Origin: Circinella umbellata
Taxonomy: Eukaryota; Mucoromycota; Mucoromycetes; Mucorales; Lichtheimiaceae
Assembly (NCBI GenBank): GCA_025093555.1
Contig: JAIWNF010000031.1
Location: 1-64,000, forward strand
Direction: 5' to 3'
DNA: 64,000 nt
Shown: piece by piece, positions 46,166 to 58,330 of the stretch
Layout: each line of letters starts with the position of its first letter
Numbering within the stretch: the first letter of the stretch is position 1
Notes under the pieces: generated by a model
Told to the model about the DNA's origin: nothing
The model's input: only the letters and a program-made list of their open reading frames with translations
Databases searched by the model: none
Translations under genes and position numbers: made by a program

Positions 46166-46740
46166 ACCAAAATATTAGCTCATAATAGCATAGATATATG
46201 CGTATATATAGGTATATTATTGGGATCTTTTGAATTATTGCTGCTGTCGTAGCCTAAAAACAATGTCATTATCATTTCCTTTTTTGAATCGTGTCACACT
46301 ACACATTATAATTATGAGTCAACTTCCTGTTGCCATTCTAGTAATTATCATAGTATATACTTTACTTCAATGACTCACATGTTATACCTCTTCTTGTAAT
46401 TACATGTCACCCACATTATATACGTTATTATCATTATTAGAAAACATATAAATAGTCCTTGCTCATAAAATAATAAAGCGGTATCTTTTTGAATTATATT
46501 TGTTATTCTTTATTATCATTTGTTATATTCTATTACTATTGGCTAAGGTATTGATCCGCCCAATTTATTACGACACTGCTGTTGGTTTTCATCATTCTCA
46601 TTCATATCATCATTACTATAAGATAGTTTGTATCTAAGCAACCGTTTCAGATTGGTCAACTTTGAGGATTCCGTTTGCTTGCATTCTCAGAAACTGTGTT
46701 ACATTTGCTTGTTCAAGAACGAATTCCTAAGTTATATCGT
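46166..46740. other. Intergenic DNA, no gene recognised
   Basis: AT-rich sequence; the open frame at 46628-46867 is antisense to the gene below and is a shadow. Confidence 0.4.
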
Positions 46741-46741
46741 T

Positions 46742-48655
46742 TTAATATATACATTTATAAAACATCGGAAGACATATTACAAATGGACTTACATAAAGCA
46801 TGGCAATCAGCTCAAAGACTTTAAGCATCTGATAACGCATAGCCCACGTAGTTGGAATGGTAGCTGATCGTACCTCGACAAACCGCCATTTCGCGGGATT
46901 CATAATACTTGTTTCAGTAAGTGTGATTGTATTTTGAATTACTTGTATTCCATATATTTTACGTTTGATGATGGTGTCATATGATGCACATTTATACAGA
47001 TTAATTTGTCGTTTCAATGCATTAGAAGTTGATTCGATTTGTTTCAAAGTATCATCCATCGAATGCTGAGTGTTTTCGAAAATGTTGGAGCTACGTAGTG
47101 AAATTATGCTCAATACAGTTGAACCCCGTTTTTTGCACAGGTGGGATTTGGCTCGAAAGTAGTGCAAAAACCGGGGGTGTGCAGAAAGTGGGGTCGAAAA
47201 CATAATAAAATCAAAGTGGGATTTTGGCCAAAAGGTGTGCAAAAAGAGGGAGGGTGCAAAAATCGAGGGTGCAAAAAGCGGGGTTTTACTGTAACTATAG
47301 ATGTTATACCATGTCACATGCAAGTTCCTCTTCGTATTCCTACCCTGATGACTCAATGATATTAAGATCATGATCGTAACCTGGAACACGACCAATCCCA
47401 TCTGCCTTTTTCATATGAGGCTCCACAGTTCTAAATATAACAAACTTCCTAGCGCTCAAAGCACGTTCGCACCTAAATTCCATTGCATTATAATAAGAAA
47501 CAAGAGATCATGAAACACGTTAATAATAACCGTTAATAAACTTACCAAACGAAATTCAATGCACTCAATACTTTGGCAAATGCTTTAAAAGGAGGTACCA
47601 TGTTTTCCACGAACGGAGTCCTCTCGTCATTAATAGATGGTGTCTTCGTGATACAATTGAGATGAAAATCCGTCAAAATGTACTTCATCATTTCGATAAA
47701 CTTTTTATCCTTGCTCGTAGGCTCTTGATTCCAAAGCCACTTGCAAAAGCCATCTTGATTCTGCCGTAATGCTCCAGTACAAAATTCCCAAGCATTATCC
47801 AGCTTCTTTAAAGCTTCGTTAGATTGAGCCGCTTTCTTATAGTCTTGATATATTGTTTCGGTTTCTTGATCCACTTGAGCCTTTAGTGTCGTCGAAATAC
47901 GGATGGCAAAATGGTCATTAAGCAAAGAGATATCCAGTTCTTGCAACTTCGGCTTGTGTGGTGACAAAAGATTATTGCCAGATGTTTGAATATGATAAAC
48001 TTTGTTATAACGGACTACACATAGTTCATCCTTTTATTGGTAGCTATATTAGTACAACCTCTTTACAATTACTGCATAAGCTCTTTTTACCTTATTTTTT
48101 TCTTCATTATCTGAGACTTGGAAAGGGTCTTCCAATGCCTCACCATGTACCTAAAAGAAAAGAATGTGAGAATAAATTCTATATGAAATCCTAAACCGCC
48201 ATACTTACATCAATACTTTCATCAATATCTAAACCGGTGTCGCCCGCATCAAGAGGTTCATTCCTGTTGTCACTTGTATATTTAATTTTGGCGTCACCTC
48301 CGATGCGTCGTTTACGTGATACACACACTTACCTTTGTTCTTCAGCAATTTGTTGTAAAGATTCGCTTGACTCCCTTTGAATTCGTTTGCGATGTTCGTT
48401 AATTCCTCTCTCAGTCAAGTCAGCACCAAAAATGCCACCTTCTTGTTCAGCACGAATTCTAGCTCGTTCGAGTGGTCTTTCCACTTCTACTTCCTTAAAT
48501 CGTTCCTTGCATTCATTAACAGCTGTTTCAAATGCCTTCTGTAGTCGTGGTTGTAGCAAATATTTATGGCATTCCTTAAGGTATTTCTGGATTTTTGAAT
48601 TGTATGTCTCTTCTTTATTCAAATCTTCAAATGCATTCGAATAGGCAGACCACAT
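46742..48655 (-). pseudogene. Unrecognised multi-exon gene, member B of a local family, with a MITE inside
   Basis: The first exon is about 48655-48333 (MWSAYSNAFEDLNKEETYNS, charged and helical). Further exons follow near 48220-48310 (KRRIGGDAKIKYTSDNRNEP), 48090-48150, 47545-47985 (LDISLLNDHFAIRISTTLKA ... GFCKWLWNQEPTSKDKKFI) and 47350-47460 (CERALSARKFVIFR, then KADGIGRVPGYDHDLNIIES). The last segment is 47100-46742 (IYGIQVIQNTITLTETSIMN). Several borders have good GT-AG signals. The KADGIGR...IIESSG block is reminiscent of the D-G / E-x-S layout of PD-(D/E)XK-like folds, but that is speculation. A 176-bp pogo-like MITE separates the last two parts, and the first border has no clean intron. 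Function unknown. Confidence 0.45.
47116..47291. mobile_element. pogo-like MITE (176 bp), family copy 2
   Basis: The ends CAGTTGAACCCCGTTTTTTG and its inverted mate (CAAAAAGCGGGGTTTTACTG) sit between TA pairs (47114-47115, 47292-47293). Same family as 11307-11674 but shorter and more diverged. The same TGCAAAAA-type direct units fill the interior. Confidence 0.85.
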
Positions 48656-48920
48656 TTGACTTGACGATTTCTTTAATAGGGTGCCTCAAACATCAAAATC
48701 TTTGCAGATATTGAATATTCGTACTTTTCAAAAATCGGTGTAAAAAGCATGAATTTCACGAATATTCGTATAAAAAAATATATTTTTTTAAGTATAAAGA
48801 TATTCTATGTTTAAAACTATATAGTTATGAGTCTATATAGCTATTCATGGATTTATATATATAAAAATACATTAGATGATCATTTTTTTTAACAAAATCT
48901 CATCTTACAGCGAGAGGGTC

Positions 48921-49340
48921 TCAAAGTTCTTCCAAGCGATTTCTTCTCTGATTGGCTACTTTCAGAATCCGCTGCGAATATCTGTTTGTGAATATTTGCA
49001 CAAATTTTGATGTTTGAGACATATCCGATGGTATTCGTTCCACAGTGTGTTTTGGAGTACACCAGGTTGATAAAATGTCTGTAAAAAGGTATTCAGGAAT
49101 ATTATGCTTTTTTCTAATGTCCTTGCGCAGCATTAGTTTTCCATTCACATTACTTGGTAGTTTTGGTTTTTTGAATGTCATGTTAGATTCAATATAGTCA
49201 AGAATAAAAGAAAGATTGAGTCCAGAGTACAGATATATACAATTTTTCCAAGGTTTAAGATGGAGGCGGATGTTTTTTTCAAGTAGATTTTGATTTTTTA
49301 GGTACTGGATTTTTAGACGGCTTTTGGGCTTTCTGGCCAT
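48921..49340 (-). CDS. Hypothetical protein, 139 aa, very basic
   Basis: An open frame with a good start context (CCATGG at 49340) and lysine/arginine-rich ends. It contains MLRKDIRKKHNIPEYLFTDI, then TWCTPKHTVERIPSDM, and ends SQRILKVANQRRNRLEEL. I recognise no family. The composition is less biased than noise frames nearby. It could be one exon of a larger gene or a relic. Confidence 0.35.
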   Translation of the reverse strand: MARKPKSRLKIQYLKNQNLLEKNIRLHLKPWKNCIYLYSGLNLSFILDYIESNMTFKKPKLPSNVNGKLMLRKDIRKKHNIPEYLFTDILSTWCTPKHTVERIPSDMSQTSKFVQIFTNRYSQRILKVANQRRNRLEEL

Positions 49341-49344
49341 GGGT

Positions 49345-51595
49345 GAGGGATAACTTTTTTTTTCTTTTAATGTGCGCTAGGCTCACATTGAAAAAAAAAA
49401 TTGATAAATCAATAAAAATAGGAAAGGCAAGTGATAAACCAGTGATAAACCAGTTTAGTAAAGATGATATAGTGAAAAAGAAATAGAGAGAATGTGAAGA
49501 AAGTGTAGATAAAAAAATACCCATATGATAAACGAATGATGATAAACTACTTGGACAATTTAACCACTACTTTTTTCGCATCTTGACGGCGTTAGCATTA
49601 CTATTATCTAAAGTATGTATAGGATTATTTGTTGTTGCTGTGATGTTGAGGAACGTGGTAACCTTGTTGTATTGCATCTCTTATATTTAATATCAATGAC
49701 TGCCCTGCGGGGGATAGGTGGATTGGCTTTTGTTTATTGTACTGATAAAGGCACTACTATGTTTAAAGCATTGATGATATTATTAGAATTTCGAACTACA
49801 GCAGCTTTTTGTTCCATTCGAGGAACCTTTAAAACTGATAATCATAATGCTGGCTCAGCTGTTCGCTTTTGAGTTGAAGACTGGACTGTTTTACGCATGT
49901 TTTCACAAAGTGTGTAATTAGTACCGACTGTAGGAATACATGTTCTTTTATCATTCAAACATTTTCGCCTTATAATAGCTTGTTTGTCCATTAGCTTCAG
50001 CTGCCATAGTTTACCAACCTATTCCAATCTGGCTCCGTTGCAGTTGCCAATCATGGGGCTTTATACATGTAAATTTTGGTGAATAGGTGTCACCGTGTAT
50101 TTCGCACTTTGTTTTTCTTTTAAACACTGATATTGATTTCAAAAAAAAAATTAATTTTTATGAAGAGCATTGCGCTGTTAATTTCCAGTGCATGTTTTAT
50201 ACTTGTCATACTACTACTGCTACTGATTTGTTGTTGCATATTTCTGTTGCTTTTCAAAACCGTTTTTATAATAATATTATTAGCTCTTGAATGTTGTTGA
50301 CAAATGTTGTTTTCGAATTCTTCTGTATCATTATTGTTATTATAAGTTTATTGTTGTTGGGTGTTACTGATGTCCAATTTATTTATTTCTAATGTTCAGC
50401 TAACGTTGTGCGCATAAGAACACTGATATCAAAATTAGAAGTAACATATTCTGTAATACAGAATAGCGCATCTCTCATTCGCAGACTACAAAAGGATTAC
50501 AGTCTGTAATCCCCTATTCCATCGAATTTATTGGTTGAGAACCTTCCCCCAACTACCACCAGTGAGCCTGATAATGCTTAAATTTATTGATGGCCATTAA
50601 TCATTAGTAAAATTAAAACACCTATCATATTGTTAAATTGAGCCCAGAGAAAGCTTCTCAACAATTGGGTTTTAAAAAAATATACATAGTAGTGCGTATC
50701 CGTTCAAATCAATATATCATCCGTCTTTTTTTTTTCAGAGTAGCATTTATGTAATAAAGAAAAGTCTAATAATGGGAAGGGAAAAAACATATGTTCTTTA
50801 TAAATATTTTGTCATGATGTAAGTTGTAGTAGAGAAAAAAAAAATTGGGTTTTTGGGGAGGGGAAAACAAAAAAAAAAAACAAAAACAAATAGTATGATG
50901 TTATTGTAGTGCTACGCATTATTCATAATCAATAATTATAAGCATATATGAAGATACATCCTTTTTTTTTTTTTGGTGTATTCTATGATTACAATTATCT
51001 ATTACATATTAAATAAATGAATATCAAAAAGATAGGCTTTAAAAGGGGGAATCATGTGAAAAAGAAGAAGACAATAAATTAAGTAACCGAAATGTCATCG
51101 GTCTCTTAATTTTACTAAATATGGATAAATAATTAACAGCATCCACAGATTGTAAGTATAATCAACTCATTTAACAAACCCGATTGACTCGTAATTAAAA
51201 ATCAAGGAAATTAGTAAAATCACTATTTTTAATAATATAAAATGAATAACTAAATATTTATATATATCTTTCATCATTCGTCATACCAATAAGGGGGTTG
51301 TGTAAACAGAATAAGAAATGATACAGCTGATTTAAAAGGTATCGTGTAACCTTTCAAATGATTTCCAACCCGTTTTTTGGGTCAGTGCATAAAAACTCAA
51401 CTTAGTTCTCATATATTATATTGAAATTGAAAAGAAGCGCGTGAAAAAAAAAATAACAATAATCACTTTATTTTTTTATTATAAAATACATCCTTCTTTT
51501 CTTTTTTTTCTTTGCTCCTTTTTCTTTCTCTATTTACTTTTCTTTTTTTTTTTAATTTATTCGAAAGTAAAGAAGAAGAAAAAAAAAAACACATT
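49345..51595. other. AT-rich intergenic DNA with no supported gene
   Basis: A hydrophobic frame at 49615-49872 and others are short and unrecognised. The last 150 bp before 51596 (T- and A-rich) are likely promoter and 5' UTR of the acyltransferase gene. Confidence 0.45.
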
Positions 51596-52827
51596 ATGCT
51601 TCTTTCAATATCATCAGTAACGAATAATACAGCTGTATCCATTGCTGCAGCTGCTCTCTTTATTCTCAATCGTCGTCGTAATGGAGGTTTTTATTATCGA
51701 TCTATGGCGAATATCGTATGTCTTGCAGCATCAGCTTCATGTGGCATGGTTTTCGCTATTCTTTTACGAATTATCGGTCGTCCTGATTTAATCAACTGGA
51801 TGAGTACTCGTCTTTATTATTATTTATTCAGTTTCTTTACCGGTCTTTATATTGAGATTGAAGGTCATGATTATTTGTTGAATACTGGTTCAAAAGTAAT
51901 TGTATGTAATCATCAAAGTAGTTTGGATATGGCGTTCGGTGGTGGAGTGATTCCCAAGGCTACTTCTGTTGTCGCAAAGAAAGCCCTTAAATTTTATCCA
52001 ATCTTAGGCTGGTATTGTAAGTTGTTATTATTATTAAAAACATAAAGGGGGGTAGGGGGGGAAGGGAAAGGGGGGAAGGGGGTAGTGAGATTCTTGATTC
52101 AATTATTAGGGGAGGAAAGGATTTTTGGGATATATAATTGATGATAAGGTAGGCAAAAAATTTTAATAACCTCGGTTTTAAATTTATATATTTTAGTGGC
52201 TTTGAGTAATGCAGTCTTTTTAGATCGAGGAAATAGAGATAATGCTATTAAAGCAGCAAGACGTGCTGCTGAAGATATTCACAAGAAAAAGGTAATTCGT
52301 ATTTACAATATAATTTTACCTAGCAACGATAAAACAATGATCTGATGTATATATTATTTTCCTTTTTATTCCTTCCCCCCCCTTCCCATTCTAAATAGAC
52401 AAGTGTTTGGATTTTCCCAGAAGGTATAAATTATACATATTAAGAAAACAAATAATATCAAGTTGGTGATTGTTTACTGAAAAAATAATTAATTTTAGGT
52501 ACACGTTCCTATGGTCCCGAAATTAAGTTATTACCATTCAAAAAAGGTGCTTTTTATATGGCTGTTCAAGCGCGAGTTCCTATTGTTCCTGTTGTCATGG
52601 AAAATTATAATAAATTTTATGATTCCAAGTCAAGACAATTTAAATCAGGTATTGTTCACGTCAAAGTATTACCTCCAGTTCCAACAACCGATATTCCCGA
52701 AGATTCTGAAGCTATCGATAAATTAACCAATCAAATTCGTGATGATATGCTCAAGACATTAAAAGAATTGGAAGGTATTAAAGTGAATGAAGAAAAAGCA
52801 GCACTTCATTACGATAACAAACTTTAG
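51596..52827 (+). CDS. SLC1: 1-acyl-sn-glycerol-3-phosphate acyltransferase (289 aa)
   Basis: Four exons (51596-52016, 52197-52291, 52399-52423, 52499-52827) join in frame to 289 residues. One exon is only 25 bp. The protein acylates lysophosphatidic acid at sn-2 to phosphatidic acid, the second step of glycerolipid synthesis, on the ER membrane. Evidence: an N-terminal hydrophobic segment (IVCLAASASCGMVFAILLRI, residues about 40-60), the catalytic NHQSSLD (H106, D111), VFLDRGNRD and the acyl-acceptor motif FPEGTRS (E180-R183), followed by VPIVPVVMEN. These are blocks I-IV of the PlsC/AGPAT family, and the length is normal. The ATG at 51596 is preferred because upstream in-frame codons are low complexity. 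The stop is TAG. Confidence 0.95.
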
Positions 52828-53478
52828 TAAAAATAATAATGATAATAATAATAAGGGATTAAGCAAAGCAGTAAATGGATCGACGACTTTCAACCTTGTT
52901 CTTTCTTTCTTTGTTTCTTTCTTTCTCTCTCCTTCAATCATCATTTGCCATTATTACATATTTATATTATTATTATAATGATTTTGTACTTATACCCCCC
53001 CCTGACTCTTTCTTTCTTACTTTTTTAAACATATTACTACATAAAGTCATTGAATAAATCAACTTTAGTAATATTCTTCTCGCTTTATTTATTTATTTAT
53101 GGATGATAAAGAAGTCTTAAAAAGATAAAGTAACACCAAAAGTACCAAAATGACATATAACTCAGGTGTGCATAAAAAAAACCTCTCATATTTTATAAAA
53201 AAATCAGAAAAATATATCGAAACATCAATAATAATATTAATACAACTATAATAATATGAAAAATTGAATGAGAACAAGTAAAAAAAGAGAACATGTATTT
53301 TTATTTATTATTTACAGTAGCCGCCAAATCATATCAAAGAACGTGGCTCTTTTTTATAATTAATTACTTGATATTATTTGAAGAAAAAAGAGGGGAATCT
53401 TAATTTTTTTTTTTTTTATGCGTGAAAAGAAAAAATAATTCTTTTTTCTTCTTTTTCTTTCTCACAAACAATAATAAG
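52828..53478. other. Intergenic region between acyltransferase and FKBP genes
   Basis: 3' UTR of the acyltransferase, then AT-rich DNA. A T-run at 53405-53420 precedes the FKBP start. No gene seen. Confidence 0.5.
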
Positions 53479-54520
53479 ATGCGTGTAGTTGTATTTTTCG
53501 CGTTTTTAGTTGCATTAGTTACTACAATGGCCAATGCATTACGAGAACCTCCTAAAACATTACAAATTGGTAAGAATATAATAAAACAAACACAACACTA
53601 TCAACATGGACCTTTTCCCCCTCCCCCTTTAAATTATAAGAATTCCAATTTCTAATAACAATAATTATTAGGTGTGAAAAAACGCATTCCAGAAGAAGAA
53701 TGTACCAAACGCTCGCGTGATGGGTAATACATTGGAATGAAAAAAAAGGGGGAAAACAGGATATATAATAAAGGAGAACTAATGGGGATTATATTTTTGA
53801 TTTTTGATTTTTTTTTTATAGCGACTTGCTTTCAATGCATTATACTGGTACACTCTTTGATACGGGTGCTAAATTTGATAGTAGTGTAGATCGTAATCAA
53901 CCTTTGGAGTTCACTTTGGGTAAAGGACAAGTGATTAAGGGTTGGGATCAAGGTTTAAAAAAGTAAGTTAAAAAATAAATGAAATTGAATATATATTTTG
54001 GATTGCTTATGTGATTATTTCTACGTAATGTACATGAAAAAAAAAGTATGTGTGTAGGTGAAAAACGTCGATTAGTGATTCCACCGGAGTTCGGTTATGG
54101 CGATCGTGGTGCCGGAAGTGCTATTCCGGGAGGTGCCACTTTAGTATTTGAAGTTGAACTTATGGATGTTACTCCTGGTCAACAACGTGCTTATTCTACT
54201 GAAGGAACGACTGCTGAAAAGAACTTTGGATTATTGGATACTCTTGAGTAGGTTTATTAAGATAAATTAAAAAAGAGGTGGGGGGGGAGAGGTGGGGGGA
54301 ATAGGATGAAACGAATAATGCTAACTCTATTTTCTATTTTAGTTTCCAATCGCCGATATTCTTAGCAGGAGCTGCAGTGATCTTACTTTTGATCGGTTTG
54401 GTTGCCAAGAATCTTATTTTTGGTGGTAAAGATTCAAAAGTAGTGACATCAGAAAAATCAACTGAAAAGGAAGATGAAAAAGAAGAAGTTGATGGTTCTA
54501 AAACTAAGAAACAAAAATAA
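53479..54520 (+). CDS. FKBP2: FKBP-type peptidyl-prolyl isomerase, ER signal peptide and C-terminal membrane anchor (220 aa)
   Basis: Five exons (53479-53569, 53672-53723, 53822-53962, 54047-54247, 54343-54520) join in frame to 220 residues. The first 20 residues are a signal peptide ([20 protein letters not shown]). The FKBP domain covers about residues 30-140, with [38 protein letters not shown] and [18 protein letters not shown]. These include the residues lining the FK506 pocket. A transmembrane helix at 167-189 ([20 protein letters not shown]) and a lysine/glutamate-rich cytosolic tail follow. It should catalyse prolyl isomerisation of proteins in the ER lumen. Rhizopus-type FKBP2 proteins have the same plan. 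Choosing the acceptor at 54046 rather than 54058 keeps the conserved MCVGEKR segment. Confidence 0.93.
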
Positions 54521-54909
54521 AATATGGAACATTGAGAAGAGTTTTATTTTTCCAATGTCGTGTAACAAAGTTTTTGGGGTTCCAGGCCACTTTGCCACGT
54601 ATGTGTGTTATAACTATCTTAAACTTGCGTGTGTTTTTTTTTTCCAATATTTTTATCCTGATTAATACAACATGATATACAAAAAAGAAAATCATTTTTT
54701 TAATTTATAGAAAGATATCACTATATGAATCATAGATCATATCATATATTTTATTCATTTTTTTTTTGTACAAGATATAGGTAAATAGTGTTGATTTATG
54801 TTATTGATTGGATTATGGTAACGAATTGTTGCAGATATTTTTATTGTTTTGTTGTAATAATGCTTGATGAAAATGGATTAAAAATGAAAGAAATATTGGT
54901 TGTGTCGAT
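54521..54909. other. Convergent 3' region between FKBP and small protein gene
   Basis: AT-rich, contains the 3' ends of both flanking genes; no feature seen. Confidence 0.5.
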
Positions 54910-55146
54910 TTATTTGCCAGTAACTTGATCAGCAGCCTTGGCAACTTGTTCTTTGACCTTTTCAGTTGCTTGAGTAGCTACATTCTTTTCTTCTTGTTTT
55001 ACAGGAGCTTGTTGTTGTTGTTGTTGAGCAGGCTCTTCATCATAATCACCAATTCCATATAAAGAACTACTATTGGTGTTATTATCGTTCACATCACGAG
55101 AACTGTTCTTGTCCTTGAAAGGGTTAGGGATTTGACCAATATCCAT
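54910..55146 (-). CDS. Small disordered hypothetical protein (78 aa)
   Basis: A single-exon frame: MDIGQIPNPFKDKNSSRDVN, an acidic GIGDYDEEPA, a run of six glutamines, then a charged amphipathic helix (ATEKVKEQVAKAADQVTGK). It has no known domain. Real codon use, a clear ATG with an AT-rich leader and isolation between genes support it. The C-terminal helix with regular A/V/K spacing resembles stress or lipid-droplet type helices, but this is only a shape argument. Confidence 0.55.
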   Translation of the reverse strand: MDIGQIPNPFKDKNSSRDVNDNNTNSSSLYGIGDYDEEPAQQQQQQAPVKQEEKNVATQATEKVKEQVAKAADQVTGK

Positions 55147-55568
55147 TATGAAATATATATATAAAATGAAGAAGAAAGAGACGAGTTGGTTTTTCTTTTT
55201 TGAGAGGACAATTTAAATACTACTAAAATTCCATGAAACTCAGCACACGCATATAATTGTTGGAACATATAGAAACCCCATTCATTTTTTATACCAAATT
55301 TAGTTAACCTTAGTTAGTTTTTACATGCAAACAAAAATAAATTATAACACTAAAAAAAACCACTACCAATTGTTTCTTTATATATAAAAAATACAGTAGT
55401 ATGTAGCTCTCTCATTTTATTATTTATTTTAATAAAGCAAATAAGGTTTTTGAAAAGATTTCATGTGGGGGGGAAATATTACAAGGGGTGAAAAAGAAGT
55501 TATATATTTTGTGATGATAATAGGTGGGTGGGGGACTCCCCTTCCCTCAATAACAACATTTAAAAGAA
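55147..55568. other. Intergenic region between small protein and peroxiredoxin genes
   Basis: Upstream region of the small protein and 3' UTR of the peroxiredoxin, with G-runs near 55467 and 55525. Nothing else recognised. Confidence 0.5.
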
Positions 55569-56477
55569 TTAGAAAGGAGAAGGAGTTAAACGGAGGTAAG
55601 GACGTACGACTTTAACACCCTTGGGAAAGATTTTTTGAGCTTCTTCAGTTGAAACAGAAGGATGAACAATGACATCATCACCCTTCTTCCAGTTACCAGG
55701 GGTAGTAATACGGTATTGATCACCTAATTGTAAAGAATCAATAACACGTAAGATTTCATCAAAGTTACGACCTGTAGAAGCAGGATAGGTCAAGATCAAA
55801 CGAATGGTTTTCTTGGGATCAATAATAAAGACCGAACGGACAGTGAAAGGAATACCCTTGGCATCAACATTGGTAATATCTTGATGATCCAACATATCAT
55901 ACAATGCAGATACTTTACGATCAGCATCCGCAATAATAGGAAATTGAAGATCAACACCATTAATATCATTGATATCAGCAATCCATTTGCTGTGACTTTC
56001 CAAATCATTGGCAGATAAACCGATTACATTCACTTTACGGCTGTCAAATTCATCTTGTAAAGCAGCAACCAACCCCAATTCAGTAGTGCAGACGGGAGCT
56101 AAAATATATATATATATATTAGTAAACCTGAGATAAAAAAAAAAACTCTCTCTATCCAAGTTCTCCGCCCCTCTACTTCTTTATCCTTTTTATCCCCCTT
56201 TTTATATTTTATAAAGTAATACTAAATAACTTACTAAAGTCAGCAGGATGAGAGAAAAGAACAGTCCATTTGTCACCAATAAATTCATGGAATTTGATAT
56301 CACCCTTGGTAGTTTGGGCTTCGAAGTCTATTAAGAACGCGCGTAATTTTATATTTTTTGTTTAATTCGTGATCTTTTATTTTTTTTTATAAAAGTAAGG
56401 CTACATAGGCCTTCGAGAAAAAAAAAAGATAAAAGAAATACTTTACCAGGAGCAGTAGAACCGAGTCTGAGAACCAT
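55569..56477 (-). CDS. 1-Cys peroxiredoxin, Prx6 type (217 aa)
   Basis: Three exons (56447-56477, 56235-56327, 55569-56098) join in frame to 217 residues. The protein reduces hydrogen peroxide and lipid hydroperoxides with a single peroxidatic cysteine. Evidence: LGSTAPDFEAQTTKGDIKFH at the start, SHPADFTPVCTTELG with C45, NVIGLSANDLESHSKWIADI, FPIIADADRKVSALYDMLD, VFIIDPKKTIRLILTYPAST and GRNFDEILRVIDSLQL. C45 is the only cysteine, so there is no resolving cysteine, which makes it the 1-Cys Prx6 class. Length is normal for the family (about 220). There is no mitochondrial targeting sequence, so it should be cytosolic. It needs an outside thiol such as glutathione for recycling. Confidence 0.95.
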
Positions 56478-58120
56478 TGTTATTTTTGTTTTTGTTTTCA
56501 ATAAAGTAAAGATTTATTTTGGAAGAAGAAGAAGTAAAAAAAAAAACTAAAAAGAGGGTCAACGCGTTTTTTATGCCAAAAATTCCCAAGCGCAATGATT
56601 GGATGTTTAATTTGAATTGCGCCATCGATCACGTCTTAAAACTAATAACTTGTTTTTTTTTTTCGCGTTACATTTTTTCATCAAAAAAGGGAACAAAGAA
56701 GTGTGTGTGTGTGTCTGTACTCTCTCTTTATCATTTTACTTTGTAATATCTCATTTACATAACAATAATAATAATAATAATAATAATAATCGGAATATTG
56801 ATAATAAATACGTATTTTATACAAGTTATAATTTTCTTCATGTTGTTCTGATTTTCCATATTATTTCCTGCAAAATATAAAGTCTAATTATAATTAATAC
56901 TTTTTTGCTTATGCCGCATTATCTTTTTTATTGTTCAACTCCGCAAAGTGTTATCATGATCAAAAACTTCCGTCAGATGTGTTCATAATTATGTGATTTT
57001 ACTTTATTTTCTCACAATACTTTTTGGTAACCTAAATATTTTAGTCTTCTTTTATCTTCTCTATTTACTGGATAAATATAAACTGAGAGTTAAAATGTAT
57101 TATCATGCTGCTCTCACTGCGATTATATTTTCATACCTGTAATATAATAATATCATAGAACGTAAAATCTAAAATAGTACTATCGGCATTCTTGAAGAGA
57201 AAAGCAAAAAAAAAAAAAAAACACTTTTCGTTATCATTACGCAATCCATGTATTGCGCGCGTGAGAGTGTTACAATCTTACGTACGTAGCATCTTTTTTT
57301 GAGGTTACGATCTATCTTTCAAGGGTTATAATCCATAACCTTTTTGGTAATGTATAATAGCTATATATAAAAAGACGCTTTAACTATTGAAAGTGTTACA
57401 TTTATTAACAACGATATGTACAATAATGCTACGTAGTAGTAACAGGATTATATAAAAATGTGAAAACATATATGTATATTTATATTTGTCAGCTATTCTA
57501 TAGTTATACGTATTAGAACTTGCAGTGTATGATATAATGAGTTTATCTGCAATGCTGTGTTTGTAACTACTGTCGCCTTGTTATTTACCCTTGTTTCGGG
57601 TTTCTCTTTTCTAACACCCAGTTCGACTTTTACGTATAAACGCATTTTTATTCGAATCAGTGGTTTGAATGATATATGTTTTAAATAAAAAAAAAACATA
57701 GATTTTCGTGTACTGTATTTGCATATGATAAATCTATCAAAAGAGTCGTGCGTAACCAGCGAGAATAAAGCATACAGGTTCTTTATTAGAAATAGTTTAT
57801 CAATTACTTAGATAACGAGTTCCTGTTATGTACTCACAAGCTCCTCATTAATTTTAGACAAGAAGAAACTCTTTTTCAACATAAACCTCCATAATATTAG
57901 TAAATAGTATCTCGTTCCTTTTTCAAAAAAAAAACATCTTTTACATAGATTATGTTTTCGATTATCATATACCCATCTTCCCCTTCATCACTCATTTTCC
58001 CTCTTTCTCACGCACCTAGAATTCATTGCTTGTATTTGTCTTGTTCTGTCTGTCCAACCATTGTTATATAATATTTCTTTTCTTTTTAAAATTAGAGATG
58101 CTTACCAATTGTTCTACACA
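56478..58120. other. Intergenic DNA, no gene recognised
   Basis: The peroxiredoxin promoter is in the first 200 bp. An AAT microsatellite lies at about 56763-56791. The rest is AT-rich with no open frame worth calling. Confidence 0.45.
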
Positions 58121-58123
58121 ATA

Positions 58124-58330
58124 GCCTGAGGTCGATCTTAGCTACTGGGAGTTCTATAGTAGAATGCCATATTCTGTACTAGGGCTATAACTCTTCTGTT
58201 AGTTCTACGACTTGGTGGAATGCCAAGGGTGGTTCGAATAGTGGACTGATTGTGTCATTGTCTTTTTGATCGACCGGGTCTACATGCACTTATGTAGTGC
58301 CGTTTGGTCATGACATAGATACCTCTTTAA
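58124..58330. ncRNA. Candidate structured non-coding RNA of unknown family
   Basis: A GC-richer island in AT-rich DNA with nested complementarity. GGTCGATC (58130-58137) pairs with GATCGACC (58268-58275). Inside are AGTAGAAT/ATTCTGTACT within GAGTTCTAT/ATAACTC, and CTTGG/CCAAG. Outside is CTACAT/ATGTAG. A T5 run follows at about 58263. GGTTCGAAT resembles a pol III B box at 58231. It lies about 1.2 kb downstream of the Fanzor stop. I cannot assign it to a known RNA family; strand and ends are not fixed. Confidence 0.35.

Noticed and set aside
49615..49872. Small membrane protein
   Set aside because: Hydrophobic but short, with no recognisable domain or splice context; AT-rich DNA easily gives such frames.
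58124..58330. tRNA or 7SL-type gene
   Set aside because: A B-box-like string is present, but there is no cloverleaf, no good A box and no SRP hallmark loops.
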